A stretch of 64,000 nt of DNA, taken from the NCBI GenBank assembly GCA_907165275.2, contig OU015649.1, forward strand, positions 10,632,001-10,696,000, written 5' to 3'. Both the position numbers and the translations under genes were made by a program. Positions within the stretch are counted from its first letter, which is position 1. The number at the start of each line of letters is the position of its first letter. The stretch is from Zygaena filipendulae. Its lineage: Eukaryota; Arthropoda; Insecta; Lepidoptera; Zygaenidae. Below are positions 45,763-57,300 of this stretch, in pieces. The notes beneath the pieces were generated by a model, which was not told where the DNA came from, searched no databases, and saw only the letters and a list, made by a program, of their open reading frames with translations.

Positions 45763-47389
45763 ATCTCACCCATTAGCTTTAGCAATAAACAACTATGATA
45801 GATACAATGACAATTACCTATTACATGTACAAATAGATCCAAAACCATTACGAGAATGAAGAAAATTGTCTAGGAGTACAAACTAAATGACTAAAGGACC
45901 GATCTTTGTTTGCTTAATGCTTTTAAAAAAAAATCCTGAAAATAGATACACATTCAGTAAACATCAGACCAAAGATACATACCTATTATGTCAAATTGCT
46001 TCAAATTTTCGCTCGTTTTATTGCATGGAAAACAATCACGTTAAGTAATCGTTTGCAATAATGACCATAGATGGCGTTAGGGGTATGATTCTTAGGAGGA
46101 CCTATTTTCGGTGATGCCTTACAAATCCTTTGATTGTTTACAAACAGAGGACCTTTAAGTAAATATTGCGTCCTTGTTATTTTAGTGAAATAAATAATTC
46201 ATGTTATGATTCGATAACCATGTCAATTAATTACCTACATTTAATAGGTATCTATTGTTAAAGATTTTATTATGCATTAAGCATGACGTATAATTTCTAT
46301 TGTTACTAAAAAATGTTATTTTGTTAGTTTACTATAATAAAGAAAAAAGAATGATTATAATTTTTAGTCAAAGTTTCTTAATTTACCAACCCCGTAGGAA
46401 AATATTTGGAATCTCAATCTATAACTGCCGTCAGTGTTTAAAAACAAGTGTGACAGATTGCGAATTTTTCGTTGCAAATTAGACCGACACGGGCAGCGAT
46501 TATGTAAAACGGCTATAAAGTTATCTTTAGGAGAACAACAGGCGACACCCCACGCCAACTATTCAATTAAAATGAAACAGTGTAGAGGCGTAATTCGAGT
46601 CACATAGAGGAAGGGTCGCGGCGGTCGACTCCATCGAATTAGTTCGGCGCGTGGCCACATTACTGGGACAAATTTCACGTCCCGAGGGCACCGGCGCGGC
46701 GCGACGCCTGTAGGGATGCAACGCTAATCTAATCTGGATTGTAGCTAATAAATGTTATACTGACGCGGGTTGGTACAATTTATTGCTTGTAAAACTGTTT
46801 CCAATCGTAGAAATTGTTCGGATGACGTTACGTTTCGATAAGGTCTGATTGAATTTAACGTTTCGTTGAATTTTTCATTACTTATTAATGGTTCTATCCT
46901 ATAGAAAATAATGTGTTTTGACGTTTTGGTTTCTCTGTACTGAATGGACCTTTTTTGGCTACTTAAAGTGTAGAAAATTCTTTAACATAAGTCATCTAAG
47001 TACCTATTATATAATTGCCTATGTTATGTATTGTAGTAACTGTCTAACAAAAACAAAAACCTTATTTGAGGCAGACTAACACGGCGTCTCCAGGCGGCGC
47101 GCGGCGTGGCGCGTATCGCACGTAATGCCGCGTTATTGGCCACTCCGCTCATAATCCCATTTTAACTGCAGATCCTCGAGGCTCACGGACGTGCGCAGAA
47201 TTGTGATCGTTTCGTTCTTCTGTTCGTGAACATTCGCACTCCTTACTACCGACGTTGATCCGTCGTGTCGCCAGACTGTAGATTGCTTTTTGTCAAAACC
47301 CTGCAGCTTTATTAAATTGATCCACCAATTAAGTTCACGTTATGATATTTCAAAAAAATAATTATGATATTTGAATTATCTGAAACCAA

Positions 47390-47567
47390 TCCTAATATTA
47401 TAAAAACAAATGTGAGCTTGTTTGTTTGTTTGTGACGCTTTCATGCTTTATTTACTGCTACCTAACCAATCATAATGAAACAGTCTTTCTAGAGTGCAGA
47501 AAAGGCAATGGGATTCTTTTTATCCTGGGATTTCCGTGGGAACTCCGAAATTAATGTGGGTGAAACT
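47390..47567 (+). mobile_element. Helitron-like element, 3' terminus lost
   Basis: A^TCCTAATATTATAAAAACAA start; TTTTTATCCTGGGATTTCCG, then GTGGGTGAAAC near the end, with the CTAG end missing. It meets a facing 3'-end fragment at 47574. Confidence 0.72.
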
Positions 47568-47573
47568 TATCTA

Positions 47574-47596
47574 CTAGCTGTTCCACGCGGTTTCAA
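47574..47596 (-). mobile_element. Helitron 3'-end fragment facing the previous copy
   Basis: CTAGCTGTTCCACGCGGTTT then unrelated sequence. With the end of 47390-47567 it forms an imperfect inverted repeat (GTGGGTGAAAC / GCGGTTTCAAAC). Confidence 0.6.
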
Positions 47597-47663
47597 ACTT
47601 TACCTAGCTATGAAACGAAAGATTCAAAAACTAGATAGATATGTATCGAGTAGGTACATAAGC

Positions 47664-48237
47664 ACAACGTGTTAATGAATTAACTGAAAACTAGAAAGTA
47701 GTTTGTTCAGAATCAACTTCCGAATCGATCGCACTATGTTTTAATAGGTATAGGTCATATTTTTACTAGCCCATGTTGAATTATTTGCGCCCCGCGGTTT
47801 CACCCGCGGTAATTTTGAAGTTCCCGGGAATTTTGAAGTTCCCGCGGGAATCCCGGGATAAAAGTACCCTATGTCCTTCTCTGTACCCCTGACAACGTGC
47901 ATGCCAAATTTAATCCAAATCCGTTCAGCCGTTTTTGCGTGATTGAGTAACAAACATCCAAACATCATCCAAACATCCACAATTTCACATGTATTAGTAG
48001 GATACAATATTTGGCGCGTACGCCGCGCCGCCCGTAGCAAAAAGTTCGAATCGATCATTGACACATAGTCGCGGGCGCAGCGCTTGAAATTTCGTAGATA
48101 GCTAGGTCACCTCCAAACTCATGTTGAATAACTTTTAGACTACCTATTAATTTTTGTGACATTATATTTTAATCATATTATTGTTTATTTTTTAAATGGG
48201 GTGTATCAGGTTTTTGGTTAATTCATTAACACGTTGT
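47664..48237. mobile_element. DNA transposon-like element with 21-bp perfect TIRs and a nested Helitron
   Basis: Ends ACAACGTGTTAATGAATTAA+C (47664-47684) and its exact reverse complement (48217-48237). The element inside is about 360 bp once the nested Helitron (47787-48002) is taken out. The right flank begins with TA if the TIR is trimmed by a base, as does the left flank of the copy at 40822, which would suit a TA target; this is uncertain. No transposase. The open frame at 47741-48064 crosses the nested junctions and is not a gene. Confidence 0.78.
47787..48002 (-). mobile_element. Helitron nested in the TIR element
   Basis: GCGCCCCGCGGTTTCACCCG at the left (CTAGCT lost) and TTAGTAGGA^T at the right. 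Contains a short tandem duplication GAAGTTCCCGGGAATTTT / GAAGTTCCCGCGGGAAT. Body as in 15891-16077. Confidence 0.85.
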
Positions 48238-48279
48238 ATATGTCCATACATAGGTAGGTACGTACTTTATCATTTATTA

Positions 48280-48583
48280 TTAGCTGTGCCTCGCAGTTTC
48301 ACGCACGCGAAAGGTTTTTATACAACAACTTTTTTCCCGTGATCCGATTTCAATGAAACAAAGCCTATATGTAGCTCCAGGCTAAGCTTAATCTATCTGT
48401 GAAAACCTCATGACAATCCGTTCAGTAGATTCGGAGATTACGCGAATAGACAGACAGACAGAAAAGATTTTTAAAAACCCTTTTTTGTGGTTGGTTACTC
48501 TTCGTTTATCGTCCCCTGTCAGTTTTTCTTAAAAATATTCAATGTACAGAATCGCGCATTCTACTCTTTTATTATAGTATAGA
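48280..48583 (-). mobile_element. Helitron-like element, longer subfamily
   Basis: TTAGCTGTGCCTCGCAGTTT at the left, then CCGTGATCCGATTTCAATGA, ATCCGTTCAGTAGATTCGGA and AGACAGACAGACAG. Right end TTATAGTATAGA^T. About 304 bp, distinct body. Confidence 0.72.
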
Positions 48584-50869
48584 TTATTATAATATTCATT
48601 TATTTTTGAACAACCAAATGCGTTGGTTAAGGTCTGAGAAGAAGTAATATTATAAAGAGAAACTTAAGGAGTTAAGTACGGGAAGTATTAAAGTAAAGAT
48701 AATGTTCGAAGTGTTTCAGCGCCCGAGGCAGCAAGCGGATAGGTATGAGGGAGGCGGCCGGGGTGCTAATGTCGCAGTTCCAACCTCACATATCTCCACA
48801 TTTCAGTAAAACTGCAAACATAACAGGGTTATAAATTCACGGTTATTGCCGCAAATATAAGTACTATTACCTTGGCAGTCGCTACCGGAACAAATCGGCG
48901 GTCCATCGTTTACGCGGAACTCGCTGTACGTGTGTTATGAAATATTAACGTTTACGCGAGCGTTACGTTGAAACAATGCATATGGAGTACCGAACGCGGA
49001 GTCTCATCGCTAAAGGTGGGTACATTATCAGAATATTCCAGTAATGGAATTGAACATTTTTATTTATTGCCACGGTACGACACGGATCTCTCTCGCGTAA
49101 TTGCTTCACATAATTCAACCTTTTTAGTGGTTTTATTTTATATTTTTCCTTTTTTTGCTACTCCTACCTACTACTCTACCTATTCTTTAAGTACCACCAT
49201 TTCACATAAGAATTCCATTGAAGTGCATACTTATTATTACTTCACAAACGTTTTGCTTATTTACATTTTTACCTACGTACCTCAACATACATAATTTTAT
49301 CTGTTTAAATTTTCTAACATTGAGTTGGAAAAAAAACTTGGACAAGGAAATATGTAACATGAAACGAGCATAAATATTTTAACTCGATTATGGCTGTAAG
49401 TAGGTTAGGTACCGTGTTAGATTCAGCTGAACTCACGCCTCACGTCGCATATCGCAACTCGATAAAGTTATTTGCGTTCAATAACGCGAATGATCTGACT
49501 TTTCCGTTTTTCCTCTATAAATGCTATCACCCCGCGCTCACTCCCCCGCACCTCCCACAGCCGCCCTTCACGGTGCGAAGTTGAGGGCATTAGCGTGTTA
49601 TCGGCAGCGGTGGCGTGAAGACGGCACCCACCTGGCGCCCTCATCGCGAAACCCAAAACGATACCTCTAGAATGAGAACACGACTGCAATTTCATTCCAT
49701 CGCCGGATTTTTACTATATCTAATACTGTTCCGTCTTTACAAACGAGCAATGGGAGTTCCACAAAACCGGCACAAAGTTCATGTACCCGCTTGCAGTAGG
49801 TGTGACAGATACTATCTATAAGCGTTGAGATGTGGGGATAGGTGGGAAACGTGAACGTGTTTTGCAAACCAGCCGAGGAAATAAGGTGTCCCCAAATGTA
49901 CCTTTGTCGACCACCGCTGATAGCAGATATAATGTAATCTACGGTGGAACTTTATAAATGGCATTTTTCTCGACGACCATGTTTTTATCTTAGGGTGAAG
50001 GTTTCTCCCTTAATAATATACAATGGTTTATTGTTGCCTGAAAAAAAGAAATAGAGCGGTTGGCATAGGTTGGTAGGTACCTATACAACAATTTAACTTC
50101 TAAAACATTTGTTTTGTTAATACTACATGATTCCATAGAAACTGACAACGTTAGTACTATACTGGTACCGTTTTGGCAGTGAATTTATGAAAAGATGCTT
50201 TTAGCAAAACATAGGTCTCCTAATCATACGTAAGTACCCACTTTCTACATGTTTTGTGTTTTTTGTAAATGTGTTTCTCTTTTTTTATTTAAAATATTTA
50301 TCAGTGGCCATACTAATATATATTTATAAGACGTCCTAATTGCAATGAGCGATTCCACCAGATGCAATGATGTAACATTTCACACGCCTATCGTGATTGG
50401 GGCTCTAATCAAATCGATGCGGTCGCATACAGATGTAAGTGTCGGGTTTGCGGAGCACAGGTCCCGGGGGAGCGCGGGATCATTGACAAGTTATTGATAC
50501 AAATAGTCCACCGCTCCCGACGCCACCTTGCACACCCCCAACCGTCCCCGCACTCCCCCGCGCCCGCCCAGACAACACCAATAAAACTTGATTGATATTG
50601 TGTAGGTACCTAAGTGGCCCCGGAAAATGTGGGAACTCGATTGATGTTACGAGCAAATTCGATTGGAGGAAAATTGAAAAGAACTTTTTAGATATAAACA
50701 AACTTTTACTCTATTACTTTGTAATAGAGTCGATAGTAGTTGAGCGTATGGTTTATAAAATATCATTTTCCATTTGAGGTTCACATATTGATTGTTGTTG
50801 GAGGCGTGAATAGTGAACAAGCTATAATATATAGAGCTTCGTACATTTAGAACCAAATATATATTTCAA

Positions 50870-51262
50870 TGGTGCAGACAGAGATCCCACAAAAATCCCA
50901 TCAAAATCCGGCAAAGGTAACAGGCGCTGTGAAGCTCCTTAGGAGTCTTCGTCCAGCCATGGAGTCTCTCAAAAGTTTAAAGGTCTGTATTATGTATATA
51001 CAACTCTATCTAAGCTTACAAATTTGTTATCAATTATGATCGTTTATTATCAAGATTTTATAAGTTGTATCTTATCAGCATAATATTTTATTTATTTCTC
51101 CTTATTTAATTATGTTATAATCCAGTTCTCAGTATCGGGCTAACATTATTATGAATCAGCTATGTCTACTTGTCTAGCTGTGGTAATATTCTAAATATTT
51201 TTAAAATTGTAATCAACTGTTTTGTGAGCCTTATAAATAAATGCTTAAATTTTTTTGTGAAT
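50870..51262 (+). other. Transcript-like stretch, possible retroposed 3' end
   Basis: A short frame (about 50871-51038) reads VKLLRSLRPAMESLKSLKV, then a long AT-rich stretch ending GCCTTATAAATAAATGCTTA. This resembles the last coding bases and 3' UTR of an mRNA or LINE. Not recognised; could be chance. Confidence 0.2.
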
Positions 51263-52116
51263 TTGCTTTGCTGTTCACTTTAAACTGGTGGGCAGTAAAA
51301 AACAATAACGTTACAACCCGGATACAATAGTGACAATATTGACAAGTTGGTCACTTATCTTTTGCAACCTATATATCTTCCATCAGACCAATTAATGCAA
51401 GGCATGGGCGTAGGTACCTCTCACTAACAAAACCGTCATTTGAAACTTAACAAGTATAGCTTTTAAACACTTAGGCTCTATATTTCGAATACAAAAAAAA
51501 ATTACTTGTGGATATCAATGAGATCTGAGCATGTACCCATAGTACATTTTACAAAATTCATACAAAATTGAGTATGATAAGAATGGGTTGGTAACCTGAA
51601 CTCTTAAACTAAGCTATCAGAGAGCTCAGGGACCTTCCGGTCCTAATATTGGTGACGACTACATCTGCAGTGTAGTGCAAACTCCTTTTAATTTAACCAT
51701 ATTTCAGGTCACGAGTCTTTTTGGTCTCGTAAAACGTATCGTACCTAATCATATAATTTGACTAATGTGAAAGGGTGTATAAAACTTCCCAACAAGTAGG
51801 TTGCGTTTTATTGCCTTGTAACATTAAAATAATGGGATTGACAAAATGCGCATTAAGTGATACGGCTACTACGCAGAAGCGTTATTTTGCTTAGTCGGCT
51901 CTCAGAGGGTTGAATAAATGTATTTCATGTTATTCCGATCAGACCAATTTTTACGGCGCTCTTGAGGGTTAACGGGTGTGAATAGCCACCCCATTGTGGG
52001 AAAATGTCTATTAAATATTTATGATCTTTACATCGAGAGTGGAATTAGGTAAGTTCAATAATATAGACAGCAATGTACAGTTTAGTGTTAAGGCTGGAGA
52101 TATGTATTTAATACAA

Positions 52117-52606
52117 TCTATCTATAAATACTTATAATAAAACTGTAGAGAGGTCAATTCTGTACATCGAATATATATTCAAAATTAATATTGGAGGATA
52201 AATGGTAATCGATACTGATGCCAAAAATGCAATCAGTAAATTTTTTGTCTGTCTGTCTGTCTGTATGTGCACGCATGGGTCAAAAACTACTGAAGGGATT
52301 TTAACCAAACTTGGTACGATTGTAGTCCATACTCCTGGGCAGGTTATAGGCTATATAACATCACGCTGAGACACATAGGAGCTGAGCAGTGACGATAAGT
52401 TTGAAGCAAGTCGGATGAAAATGCGCTTTCGAGCTCTTAACCTCGCATATACGTTTACTCAATCACGCAAAAACGGCTGAACGGATTTGGATGAAATTTG
52501 GCATGCACGTTGTCGGGGTACAGAGAAGGACATAAGGTACTTTTTATCCCGGAATTCCTGCGGGAACTCCGAAATTACCGCGGGTGAAACCGCGGGGCAC
52601 AGCTAG
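52117..52606 (+). mobile_element. Helitron-like element, long form
   Basis: Starts near A^TCTATCTATAAATACTTATA and ends CGCGGGTGAAACCGCGGGGC, then ACAGCTAG^T with an intact hairpin. It has a (GTCT)n tract at 52245-52263 and a body longer than the other copies. The 5' end could also be placed at 52121. It may be two overlapping copies, because the 3' 170 bp alone match the short subfamily. Confidence 0.78.
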
Positions 52607-52737
52607 TATTTGTAATAATTTTTGGGTACAATCACTTTTATATTTTTATATCAGCTCAACTTTCAAAAGATTTTGGAGATACATTCTTATATAAATACCT
52701 ACATACTGTACTTAACAATCAGGGTGAGTTGTTGAGG

Positions 52738-52930
52738 TTAATAATAATAATAATAATCCACTTCACAACACACAGATCTACTTGATCCCACAGTATGCTA
52801 TTATTAGCTTGTGTCGTGGAAAACAACCAAATATTATATGAACACAAACGTTTTTAACATAAAATGTTTGCCCTTATGTGGTGATCGAACCTTCGACACC
52901 TGGTGTAGCAGTCATGTTCCATCAGCATTA
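52738..52930 (-). mobile_element. tRNA-derived SINE
   Basis: On the minus strand: tRNA-like head with GGTTCGATCACC (box B), body TTTTCCACGACACAAGCTAA, TGTGGGATCAAGTAGATCTG, TGTGTTGTGAAGTGG, tail (ATT)n. Same family and layout as the copy at 25437-25710. Confidence 0.75.
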
Positions 52931-53019
52931 TTGATGATGCTGATTATCATCATTTTTTTTATGTAATCGAAACGGAAATTATTATTGAATCAAATAAACT
53001 GTTATCTTTTTGTTCTAAT

Positions 53020-53202
53020 TCCTACTAATATTATATAAATGCGAAACTAACTTTGTCTGTCTGTCTGTTACGCTTTCACGCCTTAAAGGCTCAACCGATC
53101 ATCATGAAATTTTGCAAACACATTGTCAGGAGTACAGAGAAGGACATGGGTACTTTTTGTCCCGCAATTCCCACGGGAACTCCGAAATTACCGCGGGTGA
53201 AA
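53020..53202 (+). mobile_element. Helitron-like element, terminus truncated
   Basis: TCCTACTAATATTATATAAA start, CGGGAACTCCGAAATTACC and CGCGGGTGAAAT, then similarity stops within the terminal hairpin. Confidence 0.78.
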
Positions 53203-53574
53203 TGAAGTATGGTATAAAAGTCATATTAAATCAAAATCTAATAATAATAATCCACAACAAAAAACAAAAACTCTTTTTATGAAGTTATCATGTAATCTCC
53301 AATTTAATTACCAGTCAAACAAAACAAAGTGTTCTTTCTACCGGTATGACCACAAATATAATTGAATCAAGACAATAACAATAAAAACCAATGGTAATTG
53401 GTAGCTAACGAATATCGAGATGCAATCTAGTGAATTCCCCCATATTACAGCAATCACACGGTCACATTATATTAGCACAATGTTGTGTTTCGTTGGAGTC
53501 ACAGGACAGGCGTGGAATAAATCAATTACACCCACAATGTCACTTGTAAACTTGGTGCGCGGTGATTTACCCAC

Positions 53575-53632
53575 ACATTCATACACACACACGCACACAC
53601 ATATAGACACACACACCCACACACGCACATGC
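53575..53632. repeat. (CA)n microsatellite
   Basis: Imperfect CA repeat with ACACACGCACAC and CACACACCCACACACG units. The open frames across it (53420-53650, 53526-53822) are low complexity. Confidence 0.9.
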
Positions 53633-54493
53633 TCGCCCTCATGCCCCTGATGTAGAGCGATTTAGTAACGCGTGTATCAGTGTCCAAGTCGCCTTCAAAA
53701 TGATCTTCCGTCTGTATTACACCGTAATCACTAGACCCTTTCCTATAAACGATATTTAAGCAATTCCCCGTCAAGAGGTAACATTCCATTTTTGACCCTA
53801 TATCATTCAAAATAAGAGTCATTTAAATTACTCAGCAAAAGTGCTCGCTGCCCATTTTTTACTAGGTTTAAAGTAATTTATTTTAGTTCATAGTTAATGT
53901 TTTTATTGTGTACATAGCTTTAGTTTTATTAATTTCCATGTAATCTTTGAGATGTCATGAAATGTGAATAATACATATATGTATTACTTATAATTTACAT
54001 ATTTTATTTCTTTTAACAACTAAGGACATCTAAAAATCATAGAAAATTGTAATTACAAGTACCATACTGGATTTTAATCAAAACTTTGTTCATCTTGGCT
54101 TTCTTCATCACATAATATCATTGAATGTTGATGTGCGATGAAGTAACATGAAGTAGGCTTAATGTAACGCACTTTATAATGAATATACAAACCTATATTC
54201 TAATCCATTTGACTTGAGATTATTTTGACTTGTATCCATAGTAAACTGAGGCAGCTAAATTAATTGAACATCTGCGCTTATTGCATCAAGTCGGATTGAC
54301 CCCTTGGATTCCCGACTGTTCTACTTTGAACCTCAACTGCATTATATAAAAGCACATGAAGAGATCTAGTTCGTTGGTTGTTGGTAACAAAATTTTCAAC
54401 ATTATTCTCATTGAGTTGTTACTTGTTATAAAGTCAAAAGTCAATTATGAAGGTTTATTACGTTTAATGTATAGTGTTCATATTTTATGAATT

Positions 54494-54775
54494 ATGTCTA
54501 TGGAGGTCAATAGCGCTATTTCGAAAAGAATTTACTTAAGCCAAACCATATCCAAAAAAATTGTTTATGATGCCCAGTACGTTAAGTACATTCCATACAG
54601 CGCTGATGATTTTAACGATGACGATTCAACTTTTATTGGGAGGTTAATGTCAGTTGAAGTTAGCTATAAATTAAATATAGGTATGAAATTACGTTGTAGG
54701 TTTTTTTTAACTATCGATAATAGCAAAGTAATAATGGAAATAATGGAAATAATAAAACAAATAAGTAATAAATAA
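54494..54775 (+). other. Unassigned open frame followed by a TAA-rich tail
   Basis: ATG frame of 93 codons (MSMEVNSAISKRIYLSQTIS at the start), Ile/Lys-rich. Then AT-rich sequence ending GGAATAAACAGGGCTTT and (AAT)n at 54971-54996. The tail suggests a retroposed copy. No family recognised; may be non-coding. Confidence 0.2.
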
Positions 54776-54970
54776 ATAACAATAAATAAATAATAATGAT
54801 TTGCACGGAATAATGAGAATTTGAATTTAGTAAAATTTTAATTCTTCATTAAGTATTGTAATTGATTTCTTCATTAAGTATTGTAATTCAAATTTAAATT
54901 AATTTTAAATTATCGAATTGTATTTAATATCAAATTATGTAAAGTTTATTAAGGAATAAACAGGGCTTTA

Positions 54971-54996
54971 ATAATAATAATAATAATAATAATAGC
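54971..54996. repeat. (AAT)n microsatellite
   Basis: Eight AAT units, preceded by AATAAACAGGGCTTT. Confidence 0.85.
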
Positions 54997-55058
54997 AAAA
55001 CAAGCAGGCAACAAGGTATTTAATTTAAAATACAACTTTTTACGCTAAAATCGTAACG

Positions 55059-55290
55059 TCTATACCTACTAATATTATAAAGAGCTAAAGTTAGAGAGTT
55101 GTGAATATTGAGTTTGTGACGTTGTAGGGGGCAGGTAATCTCTGGATCTACTGAAGTGATTTAGAAAATTCTTTCACTTATAGAAAGTTACGGTAGTCCC
55201 GAGTGACATTCCGGGTTAAAAAGTACCTTGGTACTTAATTCTCGAGGGAATTCCGAAATTACCACGGGTGAAACCGCAGAGAACAGCTAG
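55059..55290 (+). mobile_element. Helitron-like non-autonomous element
   Basis: TCTATACCTACTAATATTAT start, GTAATCTCTGGATCTACTGA, CGGTAGTCCCGAGTGACATT, and CACGGGTGAAACCGCAGA, then GAACAGCTAG^T at the end. About 232 bp. Confidence 0.83.
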
Positions 55291-55825
55291 TGATATAATT
55301 TATTACTTATGTTTTCAGTAAGTACCTACATTGTTTTTATTTTCACTCGTATGTCATATAGGTAAATATGCTCACGCTGTTAAAACACAACTTTCATTGG
55401 AAGGAAACTTAACTTGAGCACGGAGATGGGAGGGGAAAAATTACGGTTACGTCACTTATCGTAAGATTAGTTTTTAATTAGTTTTCGTAACGCTATATTA
55501 GCAGCGTTTAGCGGAACAACTTGTGGTCGAATCGAACGGCTTAGGCGCCGGGAGTGAGCTACACTACCGTATAGGGTTTAAAGTTCTACTCTATCATAAA
55601 ATTTAATTAATTAACATTGTGCTAATAAATTAGGGTTTGAGCAGCGTTTAATAGTAGAGTAAGCCTGTGACTTAATTAAACGTCATATCTTTTTCAGGGC
55701 AACTTATTCTTAGTCTTAAGCTCCTTACCTATTATATTCCATATGACCTCAAAAATAATAAATCTTCATATCATCTCTTATCTAATAAAATATTATATTT
55801 ATTATTATAATTCTTATTCAATACG

Positions 55826-55880
55826 ATTCCCGGCGGGACCACGTAAGGATTTGGTATTGATGGACTGATATTTGGGATCA
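55826..55880 (+). mobile_element. SINE fragment interrupted by MITE copy A
   Basis: GATTCCCGGCGGGACC resembles the box B region and TATTTGGGATCA the SINE body. The next bases are the MITE TIR. After the MITE, AGGGCGGTGTATGTCC could continue the GATCAGGTGGCGCTGTGTC block. Confidence 0.4.
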
Positions 55881-56085
55881 GGGCCCTTATTCACTATGAC
55901 CATAACACGTCGCGTTAAGATAACGTGCCACAAAAATTGTTTTTTCTCGTGATCAAAGAAGTTTTGTCTTATGGCATAAAGAATATTAATTTCTATAATA
56001 TTTTAGCATCTGGAACGTTTGTGACGTATTTTCGGGACGCGCGTTATGGGCAAGATGTGTTGTTGGTCATAGTGAATAAGGGCCC
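55881..56085 (+). mobile_element. MITE with 21-bp perfect inverted ends, copy A
   Basis: GGGCCCTTATTCACTATGAC+C at 55881-55901 and its exact reverse complement at 56065-56085. 205 bp, non-coding; the open frame 55925-56242 is a chance read-through. Copy B lies inverted at 41863-42088. Confidence 0.88.
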
Positions 56086-56400
56086 AGGGCGGTGTATGTC
56101 CGTGCACAATACCCAAGTCGGTGCTGCTCTCCTGATAATGTGGCTCGATACCTTTCGGCGAAGGTGCGACGTCACTAGCTCCGATCGGCGATGCTATCGC
56201 ACACGATATCCAAATGTGACAAGTCACTACGCATTGCATTAACGACGATTTTTGGAAATCGTTAAGTGTTTTTGTTAAAGAGACTTTCGATCAACATAAA
56301 AAATGACATAAATCTGACGTGTGAGTCAAATGCGATTCGTTACATTTTTTATTCAAATACTTAGAGATACCTAACGCCGAAATTAGAAGTACTAAAAGAC

Positions 56401-56470
56401 ATTACTCATATTATTTTAAAGAGGAAAAGTTGGTTAGTTTGTAGAAGGTAATTTGCGGAACTACGGACTT
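56401..56470 (+). mobile_element. Helitron 5'-end fragment
   Basis: ATATTATTTTAAAGAGGAAA then AGTTGGTTAGTTTG, a degenerate version of the TAATATTATAAAGAGGAAAG start. Confidence 0.35.
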
Positions 56471-57053
56471 CAATGAAAAAAATTAGCAGTAGATTAGTAA
56501 AACTGTTTCAGTAGGTACCAACTTACTGCACTTTCAACAATGTTTAAATTTATATAAATCTAACACAGTTTTTTTAATTTAAACCAAATGAACCATCAAA
56601 TATAGACAAAGATTAGAATTAAACTTTGAAAAAACCTTAAACTTATTTTATTCTTGGGAGGTACTCAAAGGGATCCTATTTTGAATAGCTATCTGTGTGT
56701 ATTTGTTTTAGAGTGGTAAGCGGATTCTGGATTTATACAATCTGGGCATCTTTTCGGAGCAATTGACACGGTCTCGTAATCCGACGTTCGGGCGGTGCCG
56801 ATCCTTGGCTACTCAACGAGGAGATAAAGAAGATCCTTTTGTTTCCTTATATGTATCTACAAAAAAACCTTAAACTCGTCCTTTTTGAAAATATCTATAC
56901 TTACTTCTTTTAGCGCGTCGAGAATAAAATTGTGGAAGGCGACAAACGTGAATCATACTGTATAGGTAGGTCCGTAGATATATTTATAAGTACATAATAT
57001 GTATATATATAAAACAAGTTAATTATGGTATTGAATCATAAAATCATCTTGAA

Positions 57054-57217
57054 TCATATATACTAATATTATAAAGAGGTAAAATTTGAGACGTTGTCGG
57101 ACGTAGGAGGATCTACTGACTGAACCGATTTTGAAAATCCAAATCCTTTCACTTACGGTAGTCCCGAGTGACAGGGTAACAACAAAATTCCCACGGGAAC
57201 TCCGCAACTGCCGTGGT
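57054..57217 (+). mobile_element. Helitron-like element, 3' end lost
   Basis: A^TCATATATACTAATATTATA start, CTGAACCGATTTTGAAAATC, TACGGTAGTCCCGAGTGACA, CCCACGGGAACTCCGCAACT, then lost before the hairpin. Confidence 0.72.
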
Positions 57218-57244
57218 TATTTACACTTTTACCTAAATTTACAA

Positions 57245-57300
57245 ATTATTTATTTATTTATTCTTTATTGCACAGTATTTATTGTTAGTTAAGTTTTAAT
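57245..57300 (-). mobile_element. Retroelement 3' tail fragment
   Basis: Minus strand ends ATACTGTGCAATAAAGAATA followed by (AATA)n, as in the fragments near 4500 and 10690. Confidence 0.4.

Noticed and set aside
47741..48064. 107-codon minus-strand frame
   Set aside because: It crosses a Helitron nested in another transposon and has no conserved features.
53420..53822. Frames with Thr/His or Cys/Val runs
   Set aside because: Translation of a (CA)n microsatellite.
55925..56242. 105-codon plus-strand frame
   Set aside because: It starts inside a MITE and runs past its right TIR; chance read-through.
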